Shown here: one piece after another, positions 33,989 through 42,101 of the stretch
How positions within the stretch are numbered: position 1 is the first letter of the stretch
Layout: every line of letters begins with the position of its first letter
Source: Streptosporangium sp. NBC_01756
GTDB lineage: Bacteria; Actinomycetota; Actinomycetes; Streptosporangiales; Streptosporangiaceae
Assembly (NCBI RefSeq): GCF_035917975.1
Contig: NZ_CP109130.1
Location: 1,488,001-1,552,000, forward strand
Direction: 5' to 3'
Length of the DNA: 64,000 nucleotides
Translations under genes and position numbers: made by a program
The notes under the pieces: model-generated
Databases searched by the model: none
What the model was told of the DNA's origin: nothing
What the model saw: only the letters and a program-made list of their open reading frames with translations

Positions 33989-34120
33989 CCGGGAGACGGG
34001 CCGCCGGCCCGGCGCCATGGCCATCGCCCGCCGGGCAGGCCGCGCCCGCCGAACCGCGCGGCACCGTGCCGCGCTTCCCTCCCAGAACCACATCCGGGAT
34101 CTCCACGCTGGAGGATTGAG

Positions 34121-34540
34121 ATGACCATCGTGCAATCTTCAGGAGGCGGGGCAGGCAGCCGCAGGTCCTCGTCGAGCCTGGCCGACGTCATCGACACGAT
34201 TCTCGACAAGGGCATCGTGATCGACGCCTACATCAGGGTCTCGCTGGTCGGGATCGAACTTCTGACGATCGACGTGCGCATCGTCGTGGCCAGCGTCGAC
34301 ACCTATCTCCGCTTCGCGGAGGCCGTCAACCGGCTGGACCTCACACAGACCGGCGGAAAGGGCCTGCCGGAGGTCATGGAAGGTATGACGCAGGGCGTGA
34401 GCAAGTCGAAGACCAAAGGCGTCACCCAGGGCGCGGTAGAAGCGGCCGGGGAGAAACTGCGCGAGCTCATCGGCGACTCCGATGGGCATGATGAAGATCA
34501 CGAACCGGTCCCCCGCCGGCGTCGGAGACGGGAGGAATGA
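34121..34540 (+). CDS. gvpA: Gas vesicle structural protein GvpA
   Basis: 139 aa. Residues 19-75 carry the GvpA core: [20 protein letters not shown], then [20 protein letters not shown] and DTYLRF, the alpha-beta-beta-alpha fold that builds the gas-vesicle shell. A Gly/Ser-rich N terminus and a charged C-terminal tail of about 60 residues extend it beyond the roughly 70 aa of cyanobacterial GvpA, as in other actinomycetes. GGAGG lies shortly upstream of the ATG. Followed after one base by gvpF. Confidence 0.95.
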   Translation: MTIVQSSGGGAGSRRSSSSLADVIDTILDKGIVIDAYIRVSLVGIELLTIDVRIVVASVDTYLRFAEAVNRLDLTQTGGKGLPEVMEGMTQGVSKSKTKGVTQGAVEAAGEKLRELIGDSDGHDEDHEPVPRRRRRREE

Positions 34541-34541
34541 A

Positions 34542-35354
34542 ATGCCCGGTTCTACCAGCAGAACGCGGACCGCTGGGACGGAGGAAGCCACCCGGCGCAA
34601 GCAGGACAGCGGTTCCTACATCTACGGCATCGTTCCGGCTGACGTCGAACTCTCCCCCGACGCCCGCGGCATAGGCGACCCACCGGGGCGGATCAGGCTG
34701 GTACGGCACGGCCGGCTCGCCGCCCTGATCAGCGAGGTCACCTTGGACCGCCCGCTCGGCAGGCCGAACGACCTGATCGCCCATCAACAACTGCTGGACG
34801 GCGCGGCGGCCGAGGTACCCGTGCTCCCGCTCCGCTTCGGAGCGGTGGTGACCGGCCCGGAAGCAGTCGTCGACGAACTGCTCCGCCCCTATCACGACGA
34901 ATTCCTGGCCGCCCTGAACGAGCTTGAGGGACGGGTGGAGTACGTCGTCAAGGGGCGCTACGTCGAGCACGCGGTGATCGGCGAGGTGCTCGCGGAGAAC
35001 CCCGAGGCCGCACGATTGCGCGAGGAGATCCACGGCCGGCCGGCGGAGGCGACGTGGGACGCGCGGATCCGGCTCGGCGAGCTGGTCGGCGAGGCGGTCG
35101 CGGCGAAGCGTGCGGCCGACACGGACATGCTGGTCGACGCCCTCGCGCCGCGGAGCGTCGCCGTCGTCGTGCGTGAGCCGACCCATGAGCAGGACGCGGT
35201 GCACGTGGCCTTCCTGATCGAGAACGACCAGGAGGCCGAGTTCCGGCGGATCGTCGAGAAATTCGGCAAGCAGTGGACCGACCGGGTCGCCCTGCGTCTC
35301 CTCGGTCCGCTGGCGCCGTACGACTTCGTCATGACGCGCCGGGGGGAGGAATGA
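34542..35354 (+). CDS. gvpF: Gas vesicle protein GvpF (GvpL/F family)
   Basis: 270 aa of the GvpL/GvpF family: YIYGIVPAD at the start, RHGRLAALISEV, DLIAHQQLLDGAAAEVPVLP followed by RFGAVV, and a C-terminal LRLLGPLAPYDFV. GvpF is an accessory protein needed for assembly that binds GvpA. ATG at 34542 is preceded by GGAGGA with five-base spacing, just one base after the gvpA stop. Ends in an ATGA overlap with gvpG. A second family member (gvpL) lies downstream. Confidence 0.93.
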   Translation: MPGSTSRTRTAGTEEATRRKQDSGSYIYGIVPADVELSPDARGIGDPPGRIRLVRHGRLAALISEVTLDRPLGRPNDLIAHQQLLDGAAAEVPVLPLRFGAVVTGPEAVVDELLRPYHDEFLAALNELEGRVEYVVKGRYVEHAVIGEVLAENPEAARLREEIHGRPAEATWDARIRLGELVGEAVAAKRAADTDMLVDALAPRSVAVVVREPTHEQDAVHVAFLIENDQEAEFRRIVEKFGKQWTDRVALRLLGPLAPYDFVMTRRGEE

Positions 35355-35641
35355 CGATGGAACTACTGACCATGATCTTCGGCCTGCCGTTCGCCCCGAT
35401 CCAGGGGCTGATCAAGCTCGGCGAACTGGTGCAGGACCAGGCCGAGCTTGAGACCCGGCACCCCGCGGCGATCCGGCGCCAGCTGGAGGAACTGGAGGAG
35501 GCCAGGCTCACCGGTGAGATCACCGAAGAGGAGGAGGCCGAAGCGGTGGAACAGCTCCTCGAACAGATGACGGCCCAGCAGGACCTGCCCGGCATGGCCA
35601 TGCCGGGCAGGGGTGGAGAAGAAGAGGACGAGGGGGGATGA
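35351..35641 (+). CDS. gvpG: Gas vesicle protein GvpG
   Basis: 96-aa helical protein with GLPFAPIQGLIKLGELVQDQ, ELETRHPAAIRRQLEELEEA and EITEEEEAEAVEQLLEQM, matching GvpG of other clusters. Hydrophobic N-terminal 25 residues, then a charged coiled-coil-like helix, and a short Gly/Glu tail. ATG overlaps the gvpF stop (ATGA); a second ATG two codons later is also possible. Accessory/nucleation role in vesicle assembly. Confidence 0.92.
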   Translation: MTMELLTMIFGLPFAPIQGLIKLGELVQDQAELETRHPAAIRRQLEELEEARLTGEITEEEEAEAVEQLLEQMTAQQDLPGMAMPGRGGEEEDEGG

Positions 35642-35645
35642 GCTC

Positions 35646-36083
35646 GTGCCGGTCAAACGCGTAACCCGCGACGAGCGCGCCACCGAGACGGACGCCCCCG
35701 ACGACCTCTACGACGAGGAGAACGAGACGTACGAAGACGAGGACGACTTCGACGAGGACGAAGACGCGGAGGACGAGGACGAGGACGCGGAGGAGGACGT
35801 TCCGGCCAGGGGGCGGCGGTCACGCGCCCTCTCGGCGGTGACCGCGAGCAAGGCCGGGCTACGGCACATCAGCGACCTGACGTCGAAGGAGGTCGAGGGC
35901 GTCACCTTCGTACGGCCTGCGGAGGACGACTGGCAGGTCGGGGTCGAGGTCGTCGAGGACCGCCGGATCCCCTCCTCGGGGGACATCCTCGCGCTATACG
36001 AGGTCGAGATGGATCAGGAGGGGAATCTGCTGTCCTACCGCAGAACTCGGCGCTACAAGCGCGGCAGTGGCGACAACAGTTAG
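35646..36083 (+). CDS. gvpO: Gas vesicle protein GvpO
   Basis: 145 aa from the GTG at 35646. Residues 1-60 are strongly acidic (Glu/Asp runs) with an Arg-rich end; residues 68-140 form the GvpO domain (VTFVRPAEDDWQVGVEVVED, then RRIPSSGDILALYEVEM and RRTRRY). An in-frame GTG at 35613 would overlap gvpG by 29 bp and is less likely. In Streptomyces gvpO is usually the first gene of the cluster; here it lies between gvpG and gvpJ. Confidence 0.92.
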   Translation: MPVKRVTRDERATETDAPDDLYDEENETYEDEDDFDEDEDAEDEDEDAEEDVPARGRRSRALSAVTASKAGLRHISDLTSKEVEGVTFVRPAEDDWQVGVEVVEDRRIPSSGDILALYEVEMDQEGNLLSYRRTRRYKRGSGDNS

Positions 36084-36098
36084 CGAGGCGTCGTTGAG

Positions 36099-36500
36099 AT
36101 GACCAATCCAGCACGGTCCGGTTACATGGCCCCGCAGAGCTACGGCAGCAGACCGTCCTCCGCCGGTGGGTCGGCCAACCTGGGCGACATCCTGGAGCGG
36201 GTGCTCGACAGAGGCGTGGTGATCGTGGGGGACATCCGCGTGAACCTGCTGGAGATCGAGCTGCTCACGATCAAACTGCGATTGCTGATCGCCTCGGTGG
36301 ACACCGCACGGGAGCTGGGCATCGACTGGTGGGAACGCGATCCGTGGCTGAGCTCGCAGGACGGTGAACTGGCGGAGGAGAACCGCAGGCTCCGCGAGCG
36401 GCTCGCCGTCGCGGAGGGCCGTGAGAGGCGCCGGCCCATCGAACCTCGGAAGGAGGCCGCCCGGGAGCGGCCGTCCAGGGCGAGGGAGCGCGGTGACTGA
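36099..36500 (+). CDS. gvpJ: Gas vesicle protein GvpJ (GvpA-like)
   Basis: 133 aa with a GvpA-type core at residues 27-80 (NLGDILERVLDRGVVIVGDI, then RVNLLEIELLTIKLRLLIAS) ending in GIDWW, the GvpJ/M signature, followed by a charged helical tail. A minor shell or tip protein thought to help nucleate the vesicle. Fifteen bases separate it from gvpO. Its 3' end overlaps gvpL by eight bases. Confidence 0.9.
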   Translation: MTNPARSGYMAPQSYGSRPSSAGGSANLGDILERVLDRGVVIVGDIRVNLLEIELLTIKLRLLIASVDTARELGIDWWERDPWLSSQDGELAEENRRLRERLAVAEGRERRRPIEPRKEAARERPSRARERGD

Positions 36501-37287
36501 GGTCGGCACGTACGTCTACGCGATCACACGCGAACCGCACGGTTCCCCTCCGGCGGAGCTGACGGGTGTGGGAGGGGCACCGGTGAGAACGGTCGAGCAC
36601 GCCGGTCTCGTCGCGTATGTGAGCACCGTCCCGCTGGAGGAGTTCGGGGAGGAGCCGCTGCGCCGCTCGCTGGAGGACCTGGACTGGATCGGGCACACGG
36701 CCCGCGCCCACAACCACGTCGTGGAGGCCGTGGCGGAGACGGTTCCGACCGCCCCGGTCCGGCTCGTGACCGTTTACACCAGCGAGGAACAGGTGAGCGA
36801 ACTGCTGGCCCGGCGGCACGACGACTTCGTCGCGGTGCTCTCCCGTGTCGTCGGACGCCGGGAGTGGGGTGTCAAGGCGTACGCGGAGCAGGAGGCGGCG
36901 GCGCCCTCGACCGAGGAGGAGAGCGTCGGCGGGGAGAGTCCCGGTACGGCCTACCTGAAACGCCGGCAGGCGAGCCTGCACAACCAAAAGGACGCGCAAC
37001 GCCACACGGTCGCTCAGGCCGAGCGCGTCCACGCCGCACTGGCCGCCGTCGCCGCCGCGAGCCTCCGCCATCGCCCCCAGGACCCGGAGCTGTCGGGCCG
37101 TGCCGAGTGGATGGTGCTCAACGGTGCCTACCTCGTCGACGACGACCGCGTCGACGAGTTCACCGCCGCCCTCGACGCTCTCCGCGGACAGGGGATCGAT
37201 CTGGAGCTCACCGGCCCGTGGGCCCCTTACTCCTTCACCGCTCTCGACCTCGACACGGCCGGTCCGGAGGCACCCGATGCCGTCTAG
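36493..37287 (+). CDS. gvpL: Gas vesicle protein GvpL (GvpL/F family)
   Basis: 264 aa: VGTYVYAITR at the start, HAGLVAYVSTV, ARAHNHVVEAVAETVPTAPV and RLVTVYTSEE, and the terminal LELTGPWAPYSF, all typical of GvpL/F. GTG start overlaps the gvpJ stop by eight bases, with GGGAG upstream. Its 3' end overlaps gvpS by eleven bases. Accessory protein of vesicle assembly, paralogous to GvpF at 34542. Confidence 0.92.
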   Translation: MTEVGTYVYAITREPHGSPPAELTGVGGAPVRTVEHAGLVAYVSTVPLEEFGEEPLRRSLEDLDWIGHTARAHNHVVEAVAETVPTAPVRLVTVYTSEEQVSELLARRHDDFVAVLSRVVGRREWGVKAYAEQEAAAPSTEEESVGGESPGTAYLKRRQASLHNQKDAQRHTVAQAERVHAALAAVAAASLRHRPQDPELSGRAEWMVLNGAYLVDDDRVDEFTAALDALRGQGIDLELTGPWAPYSFTALDLDTAGPEAPDAV

Positions 37288-37537
37288 TGGCTCCCGAGGT
37301 GCCGCGCTGGCCGCCGAGGGCCGTCTCCCCTCGCAGCGCGTGGCGCTCGTCGACCTGCTGGACCGGCTGCTGGCCGGGGGCGTCGTCGTGAGCGGGGACA
37401 TCGTCCTGTCCATCGCCGACATCGATCTCGTGCGCATCTCGTTACGCCTGCTGATCATGTCCGTCCGGGAGTCCGGCCCGATCGGATGGGATACCCCGAC
37501 AGAGCGGGAGACCCGCCCCGAACCGGTCTGGAAGTGA
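37277..37537 (+). CDS. gvpS: Gas vesicle protein GvpS (GvpA-like)
   Basis: 86 aa with a divergent GvpA fold at residues 20-68 (VALVDLLDRLLAGGVVVSGD, then IVLSIADIDLVRISLRLLIM). Found only in actinomycete clusters as the third GvpA-like protein, next to gvpK. ATG at 37277 has GGAGG six to seven bases upstream, within the end of gvpL. Likely a minor shell component. Confidence 0.88.
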   Translation: MPSSGSRGAALAAEGRLPSQRVALVDLLDRLLAGGVVVSGDIVLSIADIDLVRISLRLLIMSVRESGPIGWDTPTERETRPEPVWK

Positions 37538-37544
37538 GTCGTCG

Positions 37545-38057
37545 ATGAAAGGCAACGGGAAAGACGCCGGCCCGCCGGATGCGCGAGGCGGCGCCGCGCG
37601 TCCTGACATCCCACGTCCCAACGCACCGCAGCCGGACGGCTCACGGCAGGACGGCTCGCGACCGAGCCCACCGCCGGACAGCCCCCGGCAGGACGGCGCA
37701 CGGTCCGCCGGCTCACGGCAGGGCGGCACACGATCCGCCGGCTCACGATCGGACGGCTCACGGCCGGACACCGCACGATCGAGCCGCTGGCGCATCGACA
37801 CCGACTCGGAGAAGGTCGAGCGCGATCTGACCTGCCTCGTGCTCACCCTCGTCGAACTCGTCCGTCAGCTCGTGGAGCGGCAGTGCGTGCGGCGGATGGA
37901 ACAGGGCGACCTGTCCGACGAGCAGATCGAGACGCTGGGGATGACGCTGATGCGCCTTGAGGAGGCGATGACCGAACTGCGGGAGCGTTTCGGTCTGTCC
38001 CCCTCCGACCTCAACCTCGATCTCGGACCGCTCGGGACGCTGCTGCCCACGGACTGA
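37545..38057 (+). CDS. gvpK: Gas vesicle protein GvpK
   Basis: 170 aa. Residues 82-165 form the GvpK domain (IDTDSEKVERDLTCLVLTLV, then ELVRQLVERQCVRRME and LGMTLMRLEEAM). The N-terminal 80 residues are low complexity with repeated DGSR, AGSR and QDG units, encoded by imperfect repeats of about 15 bp between 37636 and 37770. GvpK is needed for vesicle assembly. It closes the cluster; no gvpN is present, as in other actinomycetes. Confidence 0.92.
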   Translation: MKGNGKDAGPPDARGGAARPDIPRPNAPQPDGSRQDGSRPSPPPDSPRQDGARSAGSRQGGTRSAGSRSDGSRPDTARSSRWRIDTDSEKVERDLTCLVLTLVELVRQLVERQCVRRMEQGDLSDEQIETLGMTLMRLEEAMTELRERFGLSPSDLNLDLGPLGTLLPTD

Positions 38058-38072
38058 ACGGTGGCGCGGTCC

Positions 38073-38243
38073 CTATCCCCAGTGGGGCGGGCGGTCCTCC
38101 AGCAGGCGGGCGTCGTTGTCGTCCGAGCCTCGCCATTCGCCCCACCCGAGATCGGTGTCGTCGCTGGTCTGGTCGGGCAGGATCGGTGGCCCGTCGTCGG
38201 AGAGATCGACGGGACGCAGGTCGTCGGGCTCGTTCACTGTCAC
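38073..38243 (-). CDS. Small conserved acidic protein
   Basis: 56 aa from the GTG at 38241-38243 (54 aa from the next GTG but one, at 38235-38237). It is very acidic and ends in ERPPHWG-like sequence (EDRPPHWG), preceded by QTSDDTDLGWGEW. Small proteins with a DDTDxGWG core and a terminal RPPHW occur across actinobacteria; function is unknown. The reading frame uses typical high-GC codons and the gene is convergent with gvpK, leaving 15 bp between stops. Not part of gas-vesicle clusters elsewhere as far as I know. Confidence 0.75.
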   Translation of the reverse strand: MTVNEPDDLRPVDLSDDGPPILPDQTSDDTDLGWGEWRGSDDNDARLLEDRPPHWG

Positions 38244-38423
38244 CCGTACATGCTAACCAGCGTCGCGGTGGAGCATTCCTCCCCGGAGGGAGCGTGTCGC
38301 CTTACGTCCGCGATGTGAAGGCCGCGCGATTGCGGGCCAAAGGACAGGCAGGGGCGCAGGCGGTACGATGCGGTGTCAGATGTGAGCTACGCCCCCTGTC
38401 AGCTACCCCCCGTGAGGCGGCCC

Positions 38424-40544
38424 ATGGCAACGCCATCAGGATGGCGGCGAGACGGCAATCTCCCCAACGAGCTGACCAGCTTCGTGGGACGCACCAGGTT
38501 GCTGACCACCCTCCGGCAACGGCTCCGCGAGCACCGCCTGGTCACCGTGACCGGCATCGGCGGTGTCGGCAAGTCCCGGACGGCGCTGCGCATCGCGCAC
38601 CTGATGCGCGGGCAGTTCAAGGACGGCATATGGTTCGCCGACCTCGCCCGGCTGCAGGACTCGGGGATGGTCCGGCACACGATCACCTCGGCGCTCGGGA
38701 TCGCCGACCAGTCGTCCCGCTCGGCGGACGAGACGCTGGTGGAGTGGCTGGGCGACCGTGAGATCCTCCTGATCATCGACACGTGCGAGCACCTGGTCGA
38801 CGCCTGCGCCTCGCTCTTCGAGGACCTGCTGACCAGTGCCCGCGGCCTGACCATCCTGGCGACCAGCCGCCAGTCGCTGAACGCCAGGGGCGAGCACACG
38901 GTCACCATCCCGCCGCTGGCCGTCCCCGGCGAGGTGCCCGGAGAGGACGTCTTCAGCAACGAGGCGGTGCAGCTCTTCGCCGCGCGGGCGTGCGCGGTGG
39001 TGCCCACCTTCATGCTGGACGAGCAGAACATCGGCCCGGTGTCCGAGCTCTGCCGCCGCCTGGACGGCATCCCGCTCGCCATCGAACTGGCCGCGGTCCG
39101 GATGCGCGCGCTGTCGGTGGAGCAGATCCTCGGCCTGCTGGCCGACCGGTTCAGCCTGCTCGCGGGTGCCAGCCGTACGGCGCTGCCCCGCCACCAGACG
39201 CTGCGTGCCGCGATCGGCTGGAGCCATGAGCTGTGTGCGCCCGCGGAACGGCTCCTGTGGGCCCGGCTGTCGGTCTTCGCCGGTGATTTCGAGCTGGACG
39301 CCGCCCGCTACGTCTGCTCCGGGGAGAGCCTGCCCTCCGAGGACATCCTGGACCTCATCTCCAGTCTGGTGGAGAAGTCCATCCTGCTGAGCGACGGCAC
39401 GGCCTCGGGCCAGCGCTACCGGTTGATCGACACCCTGTGCCAGTACGGCGAGGAGTGGCTGGAGAAGCTCGGCGAGACCGCAACGATCCGGGAGAAACAC
39501 CGCGACTACTACCTGCAGTTGGCCAAGAGGAGCGAGGACGCCTGGTCCGGCGCCCGTCAGGTCTACTGGTACGTCCGGATGCGCCATGAGCACGACAACG
39601 TCCGGGTGGCCCTGGACTACTGCCTGCGTGAGCCTTCGGAGGTGCAGGCGGGGCTGAAGCTCCTGTCCTCCCTGTGGTTCATGTGGGTGGCCTGCGGACT
39701 GGCCCGTGAGGGCAAGGTCTACCTGGAGAAGACCCTGGAGCTGACGCCCCAGCCGAGCCCGGAACGGTGCAAGGCGCTGTGGGTGCTCTCCTACATCCAC
39801 AGCGCGCAGGGCAACATCGCGGGAGCCGTCGACGCGGCCGAGAAGTGCAGTTCGGACGCCGTCCGGGTGGGTGACTCCGGCGCGGTCATCCTGGCCACCA
39901 AGATGCTGGGCACGGCCGCGTTCCTCCAGGGTGACGTGCAGAAGGCCAGTGCGCTGCTGGGCGTCGCGATCGAGTTCCACAAGAGCGGCCGGGAGCTCAA
40001 CCCGGGGCTGCTCCCTTCGATCGTCGAGCTGTCGATGGTGCTGCTCATGCAGAACGACCCGGCCGAGGCCGAGGTGCTGCTGCGCGACTGCATCATGGTC
40101 TGCACCCAGCGTGGCGAGCTGTGGCTGCGCTCCTATGCCATATACGCGCTGGCCAGCGTCCACCAGGCGATGGGCAACGCCGCCGAGGCGATGATCAACG
40201 CGCGCGAGGCGCTGCGGATCAAGCGCCAGTTCCACGACGTGCTCGGTATCGGCCTGGCGATCGAGGTGGTCGCCAAGCAGGCCATGGAGAGCGGGCAGCC
40301 GCTGCTCGCGGCCCGGCTGATGGGCGCCGGGCACGCGAACTGGCGCACTTTCGGGATGCCCCAGATGAACTCGCCGTTCTTCAACTCCGAGCATGACCGG
40401 TCCATCAAGGAGTGCAAGCGCGTCCTCGGCGATCAGGCATACGAGGAGGCGTTCGCCCAAGGCAAGAAGCTGAACCTGGAGGAGCTGATCGAACTCGCGC
40501 TCGGCGACGACGGGCAGGACGGCCCGCTCTCCCCGCTGCGGTGA
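38424..40544 (+). CDS. LuxR/MalT-like STAND ATPase with TPR region, lacking HTH
   Basis: 706 aa. The N terminus has NLPNELTSFVGR and the P-loop GIGGVGKS, Walker B LLIIDTCEH and LDGIPLAIELAA, as in large ATP-binding LuxR/AfsR-type regulators. Residues 350-690 are TPR-like helical repeats. Such proteins usually carry a LuxR or SARP DNA-binding domain; none is present at either end. ATG at 38424 has GAGGCGG upstream; an in-frame start at 38373 is less likely. It ends exactly where the convergent terpene cyclase gene ends, with no base between stops. May act as a signalling ATPase or an incomplete regulator. Confidence 0.85.
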   Translation: MATPSGWRRDGNLPNELTSFVGRTRLLTTLRQRLREHRLVTVTGIGGVGKSRTALRIAHLMRGQFKDGIWFADLARLQDSGMVRHTITSALGIADQSSRSADETLVEWLGDREILLIIDTCEHLVDACASLFEDLLTSARGLTILATSRQSLNARGEHTVTIPPLAVPGEVPGEDVFSNEAVQLFAARACAVVPTFMLDEQNIGPVSELCRRLDGIPLAIELAAVRMRALSVEQILGLLADRFSLLAGASRTALPRHQTLRAAIGWSHELCAPAERLLWARLSVFAGDFELDAARYVCSGESLPSEDILDLISSLVEKSILLSDGTASGQRYRLIDTLCQYGEEWLEKLGETATIREKHRDYYLQLAKRSEDAWSGARQVYWYVRMRHEHDNVRVALDYCLREPSEVQAGLKLLSSLWFMWVACGLAREGKVYLEKTLELTPQPSPERCKALWVLSYIHSAQGNIAGAVDAAEKCSSDAVRVGDSGAVILATKMLGTAAFLQGDVQKASALLGVAIEFHKSGRELNPGLLPSIVELSMVLLMQNDPAEAEVLLRDCIMVCTQRGELWLRSYAIYALASVHQAMGNAAEAMINAREALRIKRQFHDVLGIGLAIEVVAKQAMESGQPLLAARLMGAGHANWRTFGMPQMNSPFFNSEHDRSIKECKRVLGDQAYEEAFAQGKKLNLEELIELALGDDGQDGPLSPLR

Positions 40545-41540
40545 TCAGTGAGGGGACGCCTCCGGAGAGTGCTGCCGCCAGGCGTCCGTGTAGCGGGAGC
40601 TGGTCAGCGAGTAGTCGACGCTTCCGCTGATCCAGAACTCCAGGCCGCGCACGTAGGCGAGCACCGCCTCCGAGCCGAGCGCCTCCAGCGAGGGGCGGGC
40701 CGCCACCATGTCGGCGATGGCCCGGTTGCGCATCCGGCCGACCGTCTCCATGGCCCGCTGCCTGGAGTAGCGCCGGTGCCTGGCGAGCACGTTCACCAGG
40801 TTGTTGCAGGAGTTGCCCCCGCCGCTCTCCTTGGCGTAGGAGATGAGGTCGTTGTCCCAGACGACGACGTCGTTGGCGCTCTCGGTTATCGCCCGTATCG
40901 CCGGGTGGCGCCACTCGTGGGGGGTGAGCCGGCAACCGCTGGCGATGTCGATGAGGGCGAAGACGGTGAGCATCGCTCCGGTTCGCCGCCGCATGAAGAT
41001 GTAGTCGGCCAGGGGCGGAACCACCTCGTTCTCGCGGTTGGCCGCCTCCCAGACCTGGGCGGAGAGATATTCCTTGGTGAGACTGCGCCAGCGGTCGAGC
41101 TGGTCGGCGTCGCCGAGGGCGGCGATCCTGCCTTTGATCTCCAGCAACGCCTTCGCGAACACGTCGTCGACCTGCTGGCCCGCTTCCATGTCGTCCAGGA
41201 CGGCGTGGAAGCGGGGCAGTTCGCGGGCCATGTCCGCGGCGCACCGGTCCGACTCGCAGAAGACGTCGTCGAAGGCGAACAGCCAGACGCACCAGTCGGT
41301 CACCAGGCGGAGCGCGTCGTGCTCGGCGTAGGGATACGTCCTGGCCGACAGCCATCCGTATTTCGCCTGCCGGTAGCGCTCCACCGAGTCCTCGTCCTGG
41401 AGCATCCGCGAGTCGATGAGCCATTCGAGGGTCTCTTTGTCGACCTGCTCGACGTAGGGGTTCACCTCGCTTGGGAAGGGACAGGGGAGCGGGGGAATTT
41501 GGAGATTTTGGACGAACTTATGAGCAGCACGGGTTCCCAC
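40545..41540 (-). CDS. Class I terpene cyclase
   Basis: 331 aa of typical bacterial sesquiterpene cyclase length. Mg-binding motif one is DDVFCE (about residue 92) and motif two is NDLISYAKE (about residue 225), the NSE triad; a C-terminal SSRY supplies the usual Arg-Tyr pair. It would cyclise a prenyl diphosphate, most likely farnesyl diphosphate; the product is not predictable. It lacks the features of geosmin or 2-methylisoborneol synthases. Start is the GTG at 41538-41540; the Shine-Dalgarno is weak. A convergent ATPase gene abuts its stop. No other terpene gene is nearby. Confidence 0.9.
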   Translation of the reverse strand: MGTRAAHKFVQNLQIPPLPCPFPSEVNPYVEQVDKETLEWLIDSRMLQDEDSVERYRQAKYGWLSARTYPYAEHDALRLVTDWCVWLFAFDDVFCESDRCAADMARELPRFHAVLDDMEAGQQVDDVFAKALLEIKGRIAALGDADQLDRWRSLTKEYLSAQVWEAANRENEVVPPLADYIFMRRRTGAMLTVFALIDIASGCRLTPHEWRHPAIRAITESANDVVVWDNDLISYAKESGGGNSCNNLVNVLARHRRYSRQRAMETVGRMRNRAIADMVAARPSLEALGSEAVLAYVRGLEFWISGSVDYSLTSSRYTDAWRQHSPEASPH

Positions 41541-41597
41541 CCGTCAAGGATGGCCGAAAAAAGGGTCTTTTCCTATACATCTAACAACACTGCGTCA

Positions 41598-42002
41598 TCA
41601 GACGTCCGAATCAGGGCTGAACCAACTGAGGTATTCGTCCTGTCCGAAAATCCGGGCCGCCTCCCTCGCCGAGGGGGTGCCCGCGTCCGGATCGGCGCCG
41701 GCCGAAAGGAGTGCCCTGATCACCTCCGGCTCCTTCTTGAAGACCGCGCCGGACAGCGGCGTCTGCCCCCGGTCGTTCGCCCGCCCCGGGTCGGCGCCCA
41801 GAGCGGTCAGCGCACGGACCGTTTCCGGGTGTCCGTGATAGGCGGCGAGCATCAGCAGGGTGTCCCCGCTGTCGTTGGACAGGTTGGCCGGGACTCCGGC
41901 CTCCACGTACGCGCGGAGCCGATCGGTCTGACCGGTCCTGGCCAGGTCGAACAGTCGGGTCGCGAACTCCTCCAGCTCCGGGTCAGGCTGCATGGAATCC
42001 AT
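41598..42002 (-). CDS. Ankyrin-repeat protein
   Basis: 134 aa with about three ankyrin repeats between residues 20 and 115: SGDTLLMLAAYHGHPETVRA, then RGQTPLSGAVFKKEPEVIRA and LLSAGADPDAGTP. Small stand-alone ankyrin proteins bind other proteins; no partner is suggested. An ATG seven codons upstream (42021-42023) is an alternative start; both lack a strong ribosome binding site. Lies between the terpene cyclase and the divergent PAC2 gene. Confidence 0.85.
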   Translation of the reverse strand: MDSMQPDPELEEFATRLFDLARTGQTDRLRAYVEAGVPANLSNDSGDTLLMLAAYHGHPETVRALTALGADPGRANDRGQTPLSGAVFKKEPEVIRALLSAGADPDAGTPSAREAARIFGQDEYLSWFSPDSDV

Positions 42003-42101
42003 TGTGCCCCGATAGGGTGCCATTGACCCGGCGGGAGGCGGAATTCACCGGAGACTCCACGGGTTCATGTGAAGAGACGACCGACGAAAGGCTGGAACAC
42101 G

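Noticed and set aside
34121..38057. Searched for gvpN in the gas-vesicle cluster
   Set aside because: No AAA-type ATPase gene is present between gvpA and gvpK; actinomycete clusters usually lack it.
38061..38318. Plus-strand 85-codon open frame after gvpK
   Set aside because: The minus strand carries a better-supported small conserved protein over the same bases.
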